NCBI GenBank assembly: GCA_900540995.1
Contig: UQHO01000037.1
Location: 1 to 21,913, forward strand
Length of the DNA stretch: 21,913 nt
Direction: 5' to 3'
Origin: an uncultured Collinsella sp.
GTDB taxonomy: Bacteria; Actinomycetota; Coriobacteriia; Coriobacteriales; Coriobacteriaceae
Positions within the stretch are counted from its first letter, which is position 1. Every line of letters starts with the position of its first letter. This document shows, one piece after another, positions 1 through 8,327 of this stretch. The translations under genes and the position numbers were made by a program. The notes below the pieces were generated by a model that worked only from the letters and a program-made list of their open reading frames with translations, did no database searches and was not told where the DNA came from.

Positions 1-9
1 ATCTCCTTC
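1..9 (-). promoter_or_regulatory. Shine-Dalgarno of a divergent gene outside the window
   Basis: Read on the minus strand, positions 9 to 1 give GAAGGAGAT, a near-perfect ribosome binding site. It points off the left edge, so a minus-strand gene probably starts within a few bases outside the window. No coding sequence of that gene is visible here, so this rests on the motif alone. Confidence 0.35.
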
Positions 10-57
10 TCCCCCCCGCCCCGGTTTCCAAAGGCCGGGCGCCTGACTCGACGCTGC

Positions 58-156
58 AAACGCCTCTGATGGCCAATCTGCCGTTCAACTTCGGGCGCAT
101 GGGCATAAGCCCTATGCGCCCTTGTTTCACGGCACCTTGGCTCATCAGAGGCGTTT
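58..156. repeat. 99-bp imperfect palindrome (long hairpin)
   Basis: The outer arms are a perfect 14-bp inverted repeat (aaacgcctctgatg at 58-71, its complement at 143-156). Inside, further pairs continue the same stem: 72-76 with 137-141, 79-84 with 129-134, 93-100 with 114-121, and 101-104 with 109-112 around an ATAA loop. The whole segment can therefore fold as one nearly continuous hairpin in either strand. It lies between folC and a probable divergent gene. It could be a bidirectional terminator or leader structure, or a member of a palindromic repeat family. No long T-run follows it, only TTTT at the edge of the right arm. Confidence 0.7.
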
Positions 157-181
157 TCGCTGACTATCCTCAACCTATACT
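154..181 (+). promoter_or_regulatory. possible folC promoter
   Basis: TATACT at 176-181 is a 5/6 match to a -10 box, and TTTTCG at 154-159 is a weak -35 at 16-bp spacing. Transcription would start about 10 bases before the ATG at 199. The folC start has no clear Shine-Dalgarno, so the mRNA may be nearly leaderless. The call is tentative because the -35 is poor and overlaps the right arm of the palindrome. Confidence 0.35.
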
Positions 182-198
182 GTTTTATTTTTCTATGA

Positions 199-1557
199 AT
201 GGCGGTTCTAAAAATGCCTAAGCGTTCTGGCTTGTATACCGTTCCTTTTGAGTTTGATTTGCTTTCGTTTGATGAGGCTGTTGGGCTGGCTGCTGATACG
301 GGGCGGATTTCTGGGGATGCTGGTCCTCTGCTTGAGACGGTTGTCGATATGCTCGATGAGCTGGGGCGTCCGGACGAGTATTTCGATTGCATTCAGGTTG
401 CCGGTACTAATGGCAAGACTTCGACCACGCGTTTTTCGGCCGCCATCCTTCGCGGCGAGGGGCTCAAGACCGCGCTGTATACGTCACCGCAGCTGGTTCG
501 CTACCCCGAGCGCATGGAGGTCGATGGACGCGTCGTGAGCGACGAGGCGTTTGCCCGTGGCGTTTCGGCCGCTGTTGAGGCGGGGCGTCGCGTGAATGCC
601 CGTCGTGTGGCGGCGGGGGAGCGCGCCTATACCATCACGCCGTTTGACCTGCTGACGGCTGCCGCGCTGGTGGTGTTTGGCGAGGCCGCGGTGGATGTTG
701 CCGTGCTTGAGGTTGGCATGGGCGGACGCTGGGATGCTACGAGCGCGACCGATCCCGTCGCCGTTGCCATTACGGGCATTGGGCTCGATCACACACGTAT
801 TTTGGGCGACACGCTCGAGGCCATTGCGGGTGAGAAGGCTGCGGTCATTAAACCCGGGCGCCTGGTTGTACTGGGCGAGGGCACGCATGAGGCGAGCGTT
901 CAGCGCGTGATGGATGCCCGTTGCCGCGAGTGCGGCGTCGTGCCGCTCGTGGTGGGCCACGCCACGACTAAGGTGCCGGCGCATGTGGGCGACACGGTTG
1001 AGTTTAGCTGCACCACGCCGCGTGCGATCTATATGTCGAGCATGGTTAAGCCAGCGTATCAGCCGCAGAATGCCGCGTGCGCGATTATGCTTTGCGAGGG
1101 GTATCTGGGCCGCGAGCTCGATCATGACAAGCTCGATGCGTCGCTTATGGGCTGCCCCACGCCGGGTCGATTTGATGTGCTGGGAATTGGTCCGCTCAAG
1201 CTGATCGACGCCTGCCATAACCCTCAGAGCTGCGAGAACTTTGTGAGCGCGCTGGACGAGATCGATCCGTGCGTGGAAAATCGCCCCACGCTGCTGTGCG
1301 CTGCGCTGGCCGACAAGGACGTGGCAGGCATCGTCGACGTGCTGATTCCGGCCTTCCCCCGTGTGGTCGTAACCCAGACCGATTCCGATCGTGCTCTGCC
1401 GGCAGAGGAGCTCGCCTCTCTTGTGGACGCCGATAAGCTCGCAGGCGTATACCCGAGCGTGCCCGAGGCCCTCGCTGCCTTCGATGCTGCGGGCGAGCCT
1501 TTCGTAGCCGCCGGCACCATCACCCTAGCCGGCGAAGTAGCCGGCCTGCTCCGCTAA
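199..1557 (+). CDS. folC: folylpolyglutamate synthase / dihydrofolate synthase (FolC)
   Basis: This cytosolic Mur-ligase-family enzyme adds glutamate to folates (and to dihydropteroate in bifunctional members) using ATP. The 452-residue length is usual for FolC. The P-loop GTNGKTST is at residues 69-76, followed by the LYTSPQL segment typical of the folate-binding region. A GLDHTRILGDT stretch near residues 195-205 leads into GEKAAVIKPG, a FolC/Mur signature. DACHNPQS near 337-344 is the conserved C-terminal-domain motif. Two in-frame starts are possible, ATG 199 and ATG 214, and neither has a convincing ribosome binding site; 199 is the longer choice. The gene stands alone, with a 67-bp palindromic element 14 bp after the stop. 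Confidence 0.93.
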   Translation: MAVLKMPKRSGLYTVPFEFDLLSFDEAVGLAADTGRISGDAGPLLETVVDMLDELGRPDEYFDCIQVAGTNGKTSTTRFSAAILRGEGLKTALYTSPQLVRYPERMEVDGRVVSDEAFARGVSAAVEAGRRVNARRVAAGERAYTITPFDLLTAAALVVFGEAAVDVAVLEVGMGGRWDATSATDPVAVAITGIGLDHTRILGDTLEAIAGEKAAVIKPGRLVVLGEGTHEASVQRVMDARCRECGVVPLVVGHATTKVPAHVGDTVEFSCTTPRAIYMSSMVKPAYQPQNAACAIMLCEGYLGRELDHDKLDASLMGCPTPGRFDVLGIGPLKLIDACHNPQSCENFVSALDEIDPCVENRPTLLCAALADKDVAGIVDVLIPAFPRVVVTQTDSDRALPAEELASLVDADKLAGVYPSVPEALAAFDAAGEPFVAAGTITLAGEVAGLLR

Positions 1558-1571
1558 CCCATCCCCTCATC

Positions 1572-1638
1572 AGTTGCGGTGAAATACGGACTGTTTTACA
1601 AGCCAGAGGCCTCAAACAGTCCGTATATCACCGCAACT
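1572..1638. repeat. 67-bp palindromic intergenic element, copy 1
   Basis: The left arm at 1572-1596 and right arm at 1614-1638 match in 24 of 25 positions as an inverted repeat. The outer arm begins AGTTGCGGTGAAATA. A small GCC/GGC stem sits in the centre. Two other copies of exactly the same length lie at 8375 and 9939. This copy directly follows folC and could serve as its terminator, though no T-run follows it. Confidence 0.85.
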
Positions 1639-1725
1639 CAAATTAGCTGCGCTTGGGTGCCCGTTTACGAAATCATTTATGCCGCTTAACCTGTAGCATA
1701 TTGCAAACCTCCATCGGCGAAGGAT

Positions 1726-1777
1726 ACGCTCAACTTAACTTGCCAATCGGACCGGTGCTGTTTGGTCCGTTGAGCGT
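1726..1777 (+). promoter_or_regulatory. leader hairpin before the Ig-repeat surface gene
   Basis: Positions 1726-1734 (acgctcaac) pair perfectly with 1769-1777, and an inner GGACC/GGTCC pair (1749-1753 with 1764-1768) closes the loop. The structure ends a few bases before the Shine-Dalgarno GGGAGG at 1781-1786. It may modulate translation or mRNA stability. It matches no riboswitch class I recognise. Confidence 0.4.
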
Positions 1778-1790
1778 GTCGGGAGGAAAC

Positions 1791-3299
1791 ATGAACAGAA
1801 GGCATGTCAACGCGGCCATTACCGCGGGTCTGGCTCTGACGATGACGGTCGGCTCGGTGCCGCCGCAGGCGTTCGCCGAGATGATGCAGGGTGATACCAC
1901 TCAAGTCGTTGCCGAGCAAAGCGATGCGACGGGTGCTGCTGCTGCGTCTGCGGACACCGGTCAGGCAACCTCGCAAGACCAGAGTGAAGATAAGATTGCC
2001 TCTTTTGCCAACCTCAACGAGCTGCACGTTGCCGAGGGATCCGACGCCACGCTGCCCCAAACTGTAACGGCAACCTACGAGAGCGGTACCACCAAGCAGG
2101 AAAACGTCACCTGGAAGCTGAACGGCGCCGATGCTCCGGCAACCTTGGCGCAGCTGCCTGCCGGCTCGTATGAGTTTGAGGGTACCGTCGACGGCACCAC
2201 GCAGACGGTCAAGCAGCGCGTGGTTGTTGAAGCTGTTACGGCGGACCCGGCGGCAGTTGACGCAGCCAACGTCGTTGCGCCGACCAGCGAAGACGGCCAC
2301 AAAGTCGTTTCAGTTGAATCTAATCCCATCATTGAAAAGTATGTCGGCTTCGATAACGGCGACTATGTGCCATCCTCTGAAGTGAAGGTAAAATGGTCTG
2401 ACGGCACCGAGGGCTCTGCTTTTGTGCAGTGGGATGAAAAGTCGATAGAGTCGTTTGCCTCAGCAACCGAAGAGTCCGAAATCGCCATCACGGGCCAGAT
2501 TCGCGGTGCGTACGCTAACGGTCAATGGTTCTCGCTCGCTGAGCCGTTCGATGTGACCGGTGTTCTCAAAGTCTACGCTCCCCGCACCACGGGTGGCACT
2601 CAGTGGTCCACATGGACCGCAGCGGGTTATGCGCCCACGCTGACTTCGAGCGTGTCCGTTTACTACTCCAATGGTGAGTCCCGGTCGTGCCCGGTTGTGC
2701 GGAATAAAATTTCCGAGGACCAGTACCAGAATGCGGGCACGTTTATTGTTGAGGGCCATATAAAGGACTGTCCCTCCATGCTCGTGTACTGCACCGTGTA
2801 TGTTCGTGCGGCCAAGAGCGTCCAGACCGAGTTGACGTGTACGACCCTAACCGGTGAGGCCCCGTCTCTGCCGTATTCTGCTTCGGTTGTCTTTGATAAC
2901 GGTGCTACCGAGCAGGTCCCGGTATCTTGGGATCCTGTTGACGCGTCGCTTTACTCTAAAGTGGGAACGTTTACGGTTAAAGGCAAACTCAATGGTTTTG
3001 ATAACCGTGAGGTTACCTGTACTGTCACTGTCAAGGACCCCAAGGACGTGCTCGATTTTGATTCACTGAGGTTCGAGCGCGTGGTCGGAGACAACACTCC
3101 TCTTAGCACGTATGTCTATTTCCCCGTCACTCAGTCGAATAACACCATATACTCTCACGGCTATCAGGTTACTTGGGACAACGCCGATGTGTCTCAATTT
3201 CAAAAGGCCGGCACCTATACGGTCACGGGCACGCTCACGTCGTATGATGCGTCACCTGTTAACGGCCTTAAGGTGACTGCTCAGGTCGAGGTCAAGTAA
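1791..3299 (+). CDS. N-terminal fragment of the Ig-repeat surface protein (signal peptide plus about five repeats)
   Basis: This 502-residue piece has a good start: ATG 1791 with GGGAGG five bases upstream. It opens with a basic n-region (MNRR), a hydrophobic core and an AFA cleavage site, so it should be exported. Five Ig-like repeats follow, including clear VTW.L, VSWDPVD and VTWDNAD strands. It ends abruptly at TAA 3297 just after a repeat boundary (AQVEVK), with no anchor. If the stop is real and not read through, the product would be secreted into the medium rather than attached to the wall. Confidence 0.6.
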   Translation: MNRRHVNAAITAGLALTMTVGSVPPQAFAEMMQGDTTQVVAEQSDATGAAAASADTGQATSQDQSEDKIASFANLNELHVAEGSDATLPQTVTATYESGTTKQENVTWKLNGADAPATLAQLPAGSYEFEGTVDGTTQTVKQRVVVEAVTADPAAVDAANVVAPTSEDGHKVVSVESNPIIEKYVGFDNGDYVPSSEVKVKWSDGTEGSAFVQWDEKSIESFASATEESEIAITGQIRGAYANGQWFSLAEPFDVTGVLKVYAPRTTGGTQWSTWTAAGYAPTLTSSVSVYYSNGESRSCPVVRNKISEDQYQNAGTFIVEGHIKDCPSMLVYCTVYVRAAKSVQTELTCTTLTGEAPSLPYSASVVFDNGATEQVPVSWDPVDASLYSKVGTFTVKGKLNGFDNREVTCTVTVKDPKDVLDFDSLRFERVVGDNTPLSTYVYFPVTQSNNTIYSHGYQVTWDNADVSQFQKAGTYTVTGTLTSYDASPVNGLKVTAQVEVK

Positions 3300-3440
3300 G
3301 TTGCCTCTATCGACTCTCTTGCCCCCGTCAACACCCCCGTCGGCGTACGCCCTACAACGGGCAGCGGTCTTCCCGGCGGCGTTTTAGTTACATTTACCGA
3401 CGGTACAAAGCAGCAGTGCGTCATTGCGTGGGATCCCATT

Positions 3441-3929
3441 TTGGACACACAGGTGGCAAACGAGGGGTCATTTAAGCTTTCCGGCTCGCTGACATATTGG
3501 ACCAATACCTCATCTTCATCGACTAGTCAGGTGGAGCTGGGTGACAGCAATCGAGTCACGGCGACCATTTCCGTCCGCGCCCTGCAGATGCCTTCTTCGA
3601 CATCGACAAGCACGCTTATCGGATGCCAGCCCAATATGCCCGATTCAATCGAGGCCACGATGTGGAATGGTTCGCGAGGTAATTTCCCCGTTCAGTGGTC
3701 GACGATTAGTCAGGACGCCCTAAAGAACCTTGGCCAGATTACGGTCAACGGATACTTTACCGGTTCCAACAACCCGGTTACGGCGACGGTCAATATTTGT
3801 GATCTCGAAGATAACAACATCGGCAAGATTCCTTATATTCCCGGCGCCGGACTTCTGGCTCCGCGCTATCTGTCCGATCTGTATTTATCGGACGGCAGCT
3901 CCTACTACCCCAGGTATTCCTCGGGATAG
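3441..3929 (+). CDS. middle fragment of the Ig-repeat surface protein
   Basis: The frame is open from 3300 to the TAG at 3927-3929. The earliest plausible in-frame start I can offer is TTG 3441 (162 residues), with no ribosome binding site, so independent translation is unlikely. It encodes roughly two and a half Ig-like repeats; before 3441 the same frame reads SIDSLAPVNTPVGV and LVTFTDGTKQQCVIAWD, matching the repeat pattern. It ends at the second in-frame stop inside a repeat (YPRYSSG, then PYSWDEF after the stop). It is best read as part of the interrupted gene at 1791-8228. Confidence 0.3.
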   Translation: MDTQVANEGSFKLSGSLTYWTNTSSSSTSQVELGDSNRVTATISVRALQMPSSTSTSTLIGCQPNMPDSIEATMWNGSRGNFPVQWSTISQDALKNLGQITVNGYFTGSNNPVTATVNICDLEDNNIGKIPYIPGAGLLAPRYLSDLYLSDGSSYYPRYSSG

Positions 3930-4037
3930 CCTTATAGCTGGGATGAGTTCCCTCAAGAGCTGCTGGACGGCAAACCGGGCGAGTACGAAATTACCGGCAC
4001 GATCGCCGACTCGCTGGCAAAGATCCATGCGACTGCG

Positions 4038-7000
4038 GTGTGCGGCGAGGTCAAGGGTGTCAACAACTACAGCGATAACGGTGTGACGCTTGGACGGTCG
4101 TACGAGGACTGGCGCGTTATCTATCCCGGTGAGGAAGTCAATCTGGACTACTTCTACGTGTCCGGCGCATTGCAGGACGGAACGACTTTTGACAGTCTCG
4201 GCGTCAACTGGGATACCTACGACAGGTACCCCCAGAAGAACTGCACGATAACTGGAACGGTCGCCGGAACGAATATCCCCGTGAAGGTCCATGTCATCGT
4301 GACTAAAAACTGGGAAGCTCAGCCGCAAACTATTACGGTGCTCAAGGGCAGCGACGGCACCGCCATGCTTCCCAGCTATGCCGAACTTGTTAGTCCCGAT
4401 GCGGTCGAGCATCCGGATTATTCGCACAAATACGCCGAGGCCAAGTGGAACACGAAGGGCTTCGATTGGACCCAGGGCGGCGTGGTCCGCGGCACTGCAA
4501 CAATGAGCTTTAGCACGGGGAGCGGCATGCAGACGGTCGACGTTCCGATTACTGCCACCGTTAAGATCGCGAGCAAGGCGACCTCGGTGCAGGGCGGAAC
4601 CATATGGACCGTCCCCGGCATCAAGCCGATGCTGCCGGAATACCTTGAGGTTCGATACGACAACGATGTGTCTTCTGAGCCCCAGCGCGAAAAGGTCACA
4701 TGGGACCGTGTCGCCGAAGACGCGTATGCCAAGGACGGTTCGTTTAAGGTGAAGGGCAAACTCCAGGGTGGTGCCGAGGCGACGATCACTGTCGACGTCT
4801 GCTCTGTCACCTCTATTGCCGTTCCTGAGCGCATTGCCACGGCCAATGGCGTCGTTCCCGAGCTGCCGTGGAATGTCTCGGTTGCTACGAGTGATGGCAA
4901 AACGCACAATGCTCAGGTTCAATGGGATTACGTTCGTCCCTCGGTTTATACCGGAGAACCGGGTCAGGTCACGACGGTGTCTGGCACGCTGTTTGCAAGC
5001 GGCCTTAACGGATACGCCGACGGCACCAACACCGGCCTCACTGTTCAGACCAAGATCGTTATCCAAGGCGTTGAGAAGGCAATCGATAATGGTGAGACCG
5101 CGGTGACCACCAAGGCGGGCACTGCGCCTGCTATGCCTTCCAAGATGGCGGTCGAGATGAGCGACGGCTCTGTTTCGACGGCGGCAATTGATTGGGATCC
5201 GATCGCGCCCGAGAAGTACGAGCGGCCTGGCACGTTCTATGCGACGGGCCATGTGGTCGGCTTTGATGCCGCTGCTGTTATGGCGCTTTTGGACGATGAG
5301 GGCCAGAAGGTCGGCGTGGATGAGAACGGTAACGTGACCGCCAAGGTGACGGTTGCCGACAAGAAGGCGAAGAAGGTGGCGCTGCAGCCCGAGGCCGTCG
5401 TGGTCAACACCACGGTCGGATCGATGCTGGAGCTGCCCGATGCCGTGTCCGTATATTACTCGGATGGCTCAGCGCGGGATACTCGGGGCAGTTTAGGCGG
5501 CATCGAGATCGAAAAGTGGGCCGACACCGACGGCATCGACCTCTCCAATCCGCTCGCCAAGAAGGGTACGTATAAACTCGTCGGCAAGCTCAAGGATGTC
5601 GACAACGTCAACGCCATCGTGTACGTCAACGTCTCCGAGGCGCCGCGAACCATCACCAAGCTCGAGGCCAAGTCGTTTAGCGTTGCCAGTGGTACGTCCA
5701 AGCAGGAACTGTACGCCCAGATGCCCAAGCAGGTTGTGGCGACCTATTCCGATGGCTCGACCGATCTGCTCGACATTGACGTGTGGGATCTTTCTAACGT
5801 CACGGACGAGCTGCTCAACGGAACCGGCACCGTGGAGATCACGGGTACGGTTAAGCTCAACGGCGCCAAGGTGACCTGCAATGTGACCGTGGTGGATCAG
5901 AAGGCCCAGACGCCCGACTACGTCGAGCCGATCGATGTTGTTGAGATTGTGGACAATGCCAAGGTCAGCGACCTTATGGATAAACTGCCGTCCAAGGTGA
6001 CGGTTGTCATGAAGGACGGCAAGACCAAGAAAGAGACGCCCGTTAAGTGGTCTCAGGTCGACAGCCTGGGCCGTGCCGGCACCGAGTTTGAGGTCACGGG
6101 TCTAACGGACAACGGCATGACTGTTAAGGCTCAGGTCAAGGTGACGGCGCATATCGTGGAATTTGGTACCGTTGACGAGATTGAGGTCGAGCGCGACACC
6201 AAGGCAGCTGAGGCTAAGGCCAAGCTGCCCACCACGGTCACGGCGATTTACTCTGACGGTACCGATTCTGAAGCCGACGTAACGTGGGATACCAAGGGCC
6301 TCTCCGACAAGGACTTTGCCAAGGAAGGTAAAGTTACGGTTAAGGGCACGGTTGCCGGCACGGATCAGAAGGCGGAGTGCACCATCAAGGTCGTCAAGCC
6401 ACTGCGCGAGATTCCTGATCACCTGGCCGGCACGGTTGACGCTGTGACGCTCGACGACGGGGTGAAGCCCGATGCCGTTGTGGCCGCACTGCCCAAGACC
6501 GTGAAGGTTGCCATGAAGGACGGCTCCGAGGTCGATTCGAAGATTGACTGGACTGCTCCCAAGGAGGCCCTCACCATTAAGAACGACGGCACGAGTGTCG
6601 TCCTTACGGGCAAAACCGCGGTTGGTAGCTTTGAGGTCAAGGCTACGGTTAACCTGGTGCCGGTCGTCGAGAGCGTCGCTGACTTCAAGCTTTCGGTTGC
6701 TCGCAACACTGCTGCTGGCGATATTGCGCTGCCTGCCCAGGTGACCCTCAACATGTCCGACGGCTCGACGAAGACTGCCGCCGTTACGTGGGATAAGACC
6801 CCGCTCACGGCTACTGCCTTGGGTGAACTGGGCAATATTACGCTTGAGGGCACGGTCGAGGGCACTTCGGTCAAGGCCAAGTGCACGGTGACGGTTGTAA
6901 AGAGCGATGCCGAGATTCCGACGTCCGTTGAGTCTGTTGCCGGAATTTCCGTCCCCGAGGGTGCGTCTGCCGACGCGGTGCGCGAGGCGCTCAAGGGCGT

Positions 7001-8228
7001 CAAGGCGACGATCCTTATGAAAGACGGCAAGACGACGGCGGAGTCCGAGATCACATGGACTGAGGTTCCTGCCGCGGCCGACACGTACGGCAACAGCGTC
7101 GTCGCCAAGGGCGTTACCGTGAACGGCAACCTGCCTGTCGAGGCCACTGTTACCTCCACGACGACGATCAACAAGGTTGCCGAGGTGCCGCAGATTACGG
7201 TCGAGCGTGATGCGAAGGCCGACACCGTGACGGGGCAGCTGCCCAAGAAGGTTGCTGTGACGTACTCCGATGGCCACACGGATGAGGCCATGGTCACGTG
7301 GAATACGAAGGGCCTGGACAAGCATCTTGCCTCTGTTGGCGAGTACATGATCGAGGGCTCTGTCGAGGGCACGACGCTCAAGGCGGCCTGCAAGCTGGTC
7401 GTCGAGACTCCGGCAAGCGAGATTCCCGTGAGGCCTGCGACGTTCGCTCCCGTTGAGGTATTCGAGGCAAGCTCTGCCGCCGATGTGCTGAAGGCGCTGC
7501 CCAAGAAGGTCTCCGTGATGATGAAGGACGACAGCCAGGAAGACTACGATGTCGATTGGGAGAATGTCCCCGCACTGGATTGGGGTGCCGATGATGTGAC
7601 CGTGGGCGGTAAGGTTCGCGGTACGGAGCTTACGGTCAGTTGCATGGTGCGCGTTAAGCCGCGCCCGGCAGCCAAGGGCCTCGTTATCGTTGACCAAAAC
7701 GGCAAGGCCACGACTGCCGAAACCGTGCTCAAGGTAGAGCGCGGCAAGGCAATTGACCTTGCTGCCGCGGCGAGCAATGCGGCCGATGGCGCGCTGCTGC
7801 GTGGTGCCGTGACGTGGACCTCGTCCGACCCGACAATCGCTACGGTCGAGAACGGTAAGATCAAGGCTCTCAAGAACGGAACCGTCGTCATTACCGCGAC
7901 GATGCCCGTTGACGGTGACGCCGCGGCGATTGCGACGCTTGCCGAGGATGGCGCTGCGGAGACGCCGGCGCCTCAACAGCTCACTGCTTCGGTGACCGTC
8001 GAGGTTGTTGAGCCTGTTGTTGTACAGGAACCGACAGGCGGCAAGGATAACGGTGTCAAGCCCGATGCCAAGGATTCTTCAGGCAAGAAGGATGGCAAGA
8101 AGGCCGCTAAGGGAAGCCTGGCCGAGACGGGCGACAATACTGCCGTGACCGTCGCGGCGCTTGGCGGAACCGGCCTGCTGGCTCTTATCGCCGCAGCGAT
8201 CGAAAAGCTGCGTCATCGCGCGGAGTAA
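4038..8228 (+). CDS. C-terminal fragment of the Ig-repeat surface protein with sorting signal
   Basis: This is the longest piece: 1,396 residues from GTG 4038, although the frame is open from 3930. It has no signal peptide or ribosome binding site of its own, so it probably depends on upstream translation. It holds about 14 group-4-type Ig repeats, ending with an alternating two-domain array (5913-7668), then one group-2-type repeat. The wall anchor is LAETGD, a hydrophobic stretch (VAALGGTGLLALIAAAI) and the tail EKLRHRAE. The intact repeats, with no frameshift over 4.3 kb, suggest the interruption is recent. Confidence 0.6.
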   Translation: MCGEVKGVNNYSDNGVTLGRSYEDWRVIYPGEEVNLDYFYVSGALQDGTTFDSLGVNWDTYDRYPQKNCTITGTVAGTNIPVKVHVIVTKNWEAQPQTITVLKGSDGTAMLPSYAELVSPDAVEHPDYSHKYAEAKWNTKGFDWTQGGVVRGTATMSFSTGSGMQTVDVPITATVKIASKATSVQGGTIWTVPGIKPMLPEYLEVRYDNDVSSEPQREKVTWDRVAEDAYAKDGSFKVKGKLQGGAEATITVDVCSVTSIAVPERIATANGVVPELPWNVSVATSDGKTHNAQVQWDYVRPSVYTGEPGQVTTVSGTLFASGLNGYADGTNTGLTVQTKIVIQGVEKAIDNGETAVTTKAGTAPAMPSKMAVEMSDGSVSTAAIDWDPIAPEKYERPGTFYATGHVVGFDAAAVMALLDDEGQKVGVDENGNVTAKVTVADKKAKKVALQPEAVVVNTTVGSMLELPDAVSVYYSDGSARDTRGSLGGIEIEKWADTDGIDLSNPLAKKGTYKLVGKLKDVDNVNAIVYVNVSEAPRTITKLEAKSFSVASGTSKQELYAQMPKQVVATYSDGSTDLLDIDVWDLSNVTDELLNGTGTVEITGTVKLNGAKVTCNVTVVDQKAQTPDYVEPIDVVEIVDNAKVSDLMDKLPSKVTVVMKDGKTKKETPVKWSQVDSLGRAGTEFEVTGLTDNGMTVKAQVKVTAHIVEFGTVDEIEVERDTKAAEAKAKLPTTVTAIYSDGTDSEADVTWDTKGLSDKDFAKEGKVTVKGTVAGTDQKAECTIKVVKPLREIPDHLAGTVDAVTLDDGVKPDAVVAALPKTVKVAMKDGSEVDSKIDWTAPKEALTIKNDGTSVVLTGKTAVGSFEVKATVNLVPVVESVADFKLSVARNTAAGDIALPAQVTLNMSDGSTKTAAVTWDKTPLTATALGELGNITLEGTVEGTSVKAKCTVTVVKSDAEIPTSVESVAGISVPEGASADAVREALKGVKATILMKDGKTTAESEITWTEVPAAADTYGNSVVAKGVTVNGNLPVEATVTSTTTINKVAEVPQITVERDAKADTVTGQLPKKVAVTYSDGHTDEAMVTWNTKGLDKHLASVGEYMIEGSVEGTTLKAACKLVVETPASEIPVRPATFAPVEVFEASSAADVLKALPKKVSVMMKDDSQEDYDVDWENVPALDWGADDVTVGGKVRGTELTVSCMVRVKPRPAAKGLVIVDQNGKATTAETVLKVERGKAIDLAAAASNAADGALLRGAVTWTSSDPTIATVENGKIKALKNGTVVITATMPVDGDAAAIATLAEDGAAETPAPQQLTASVTVEVVEPVVVQEPTGGKDNGVKPDAKDSSGKKDGKKAAKGSLAETGDNTAVTVAALGGTGLLALIAAAIEKLRHRAE
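5913..7668 (+). repeat. two-domain Ig super-repeat, period 167-169 codons
   Basis: Within the surface-protein frame, Ig repeats alternate between an MKDG type (LPKKV.VMMKDG) and a YSDG/SDG type (VTWDTKGL). Units begin at the Pro codons 5913 (PDYVEP) and 6414 (PDHLAG), at the aligned Pro codon 6918 (followed by TSVESV), and at 7425 (PVRPAT). They are spaced 501, 504 and 507 bp. The last unit is a half-unit ending near 7668. The regular pair spacing implies growth by duplication of a two-domain block. Confidence 0.7.
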
Positions 8229-8244
8229 GGCTACGAGCTTAGAG

Positions 8245-8268
8245 CTTTAGGACTCTAGGACTCTAGGA
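8245..8268. repeat. 8-bp tandem repeat, three copies
   Basis: CTTTAGGA is followed by two copies of CTCTAGGA, starting 17 bp after the surface-gene stop. It is short and could reflect replication slippage. No function is apparent. Confidence 0.6.
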
Positions 8269-8275
8269 CACAAGA

Positions 8276-8318
8276 AGGCCTCCCGGTTCTCTTCGAGGAA
8301 TCGGGAGGCCTTTCGTTT
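8276..8318 (+). terminator. Rho-independent terminator after the surface-protein gene
   Basis: The stem AGGCCTCCCG at 8276-8285 pairs perfectly with 8302-8311. A 16-base loop includes a smaller TTC/GAG-type fold, and the T-rich TTTCGTTT follows. It lies 47 bp after the stop at 8228 and should end transcription of the surface gene. Confidence 0.85.
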
Positions 8319-8327
8319 GACCGTAGG

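Larger units (their letters stand above)
1791..8228 (+). pseudogene. giant Ig-repeat cell-wall-anchored surface protein, broken by two in-frame stops
   Basis: One frame runs 2,145 codons from ATG 1791 (Shine-Dalgarno GGGAGG at 1781) to TAA 8228, interrupted only by TAA at 3297-3299 and TAG at 3927-3929. Reading through both stops gives continuous homologous repeats. The product would have a Sec signal peptide (cleavage likely after residue 29, AFA), then about 22 repeats of 75-95 residues. These follow the bacterial Ig-like group-4 pattern: LP..V.V.YSDG, VTWD, GTF.V.G, a.VtV. One group-2-type repeat (TWTSSDPTIATVENGKIKAL) follows near 7800-7880, then a Lys/Gly/Asp-rich spacer, LAETGD, a hydrophobic helix and a basic tail. 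That ending is a sortase signal; LAXTG is typical of class E sortases of high-GC Gram-positives. The role is probably adhesion or wall architecture. By normal rules it is a pseudogene or three separate fragments; readthrough or assembly error are alternatives. Confidence 0.8.

Noticed and set aside
1653..1790. Upstream extension of the surface-protein start.
   Set aside because: The extension has no ribosome binding site and covers the leader hairpin, whereas ATG 1791 has GGGAGG and begins a clear signal peptide.
3297..3929. Recoding of TAG/TAA as an amino acid.
   Set aside because: All other genes here end normally with TAA or TAG, and two different stop codons would both have to be recoded; point mutation or local readthrough is simpler.
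6102..7976. Long minus-strand open frame opposite the Ig-repeat array.
   Set aside because: It is a shadow of the repetitive, GC-rich sense frame; its residues are Arg/His-rich and match no family.
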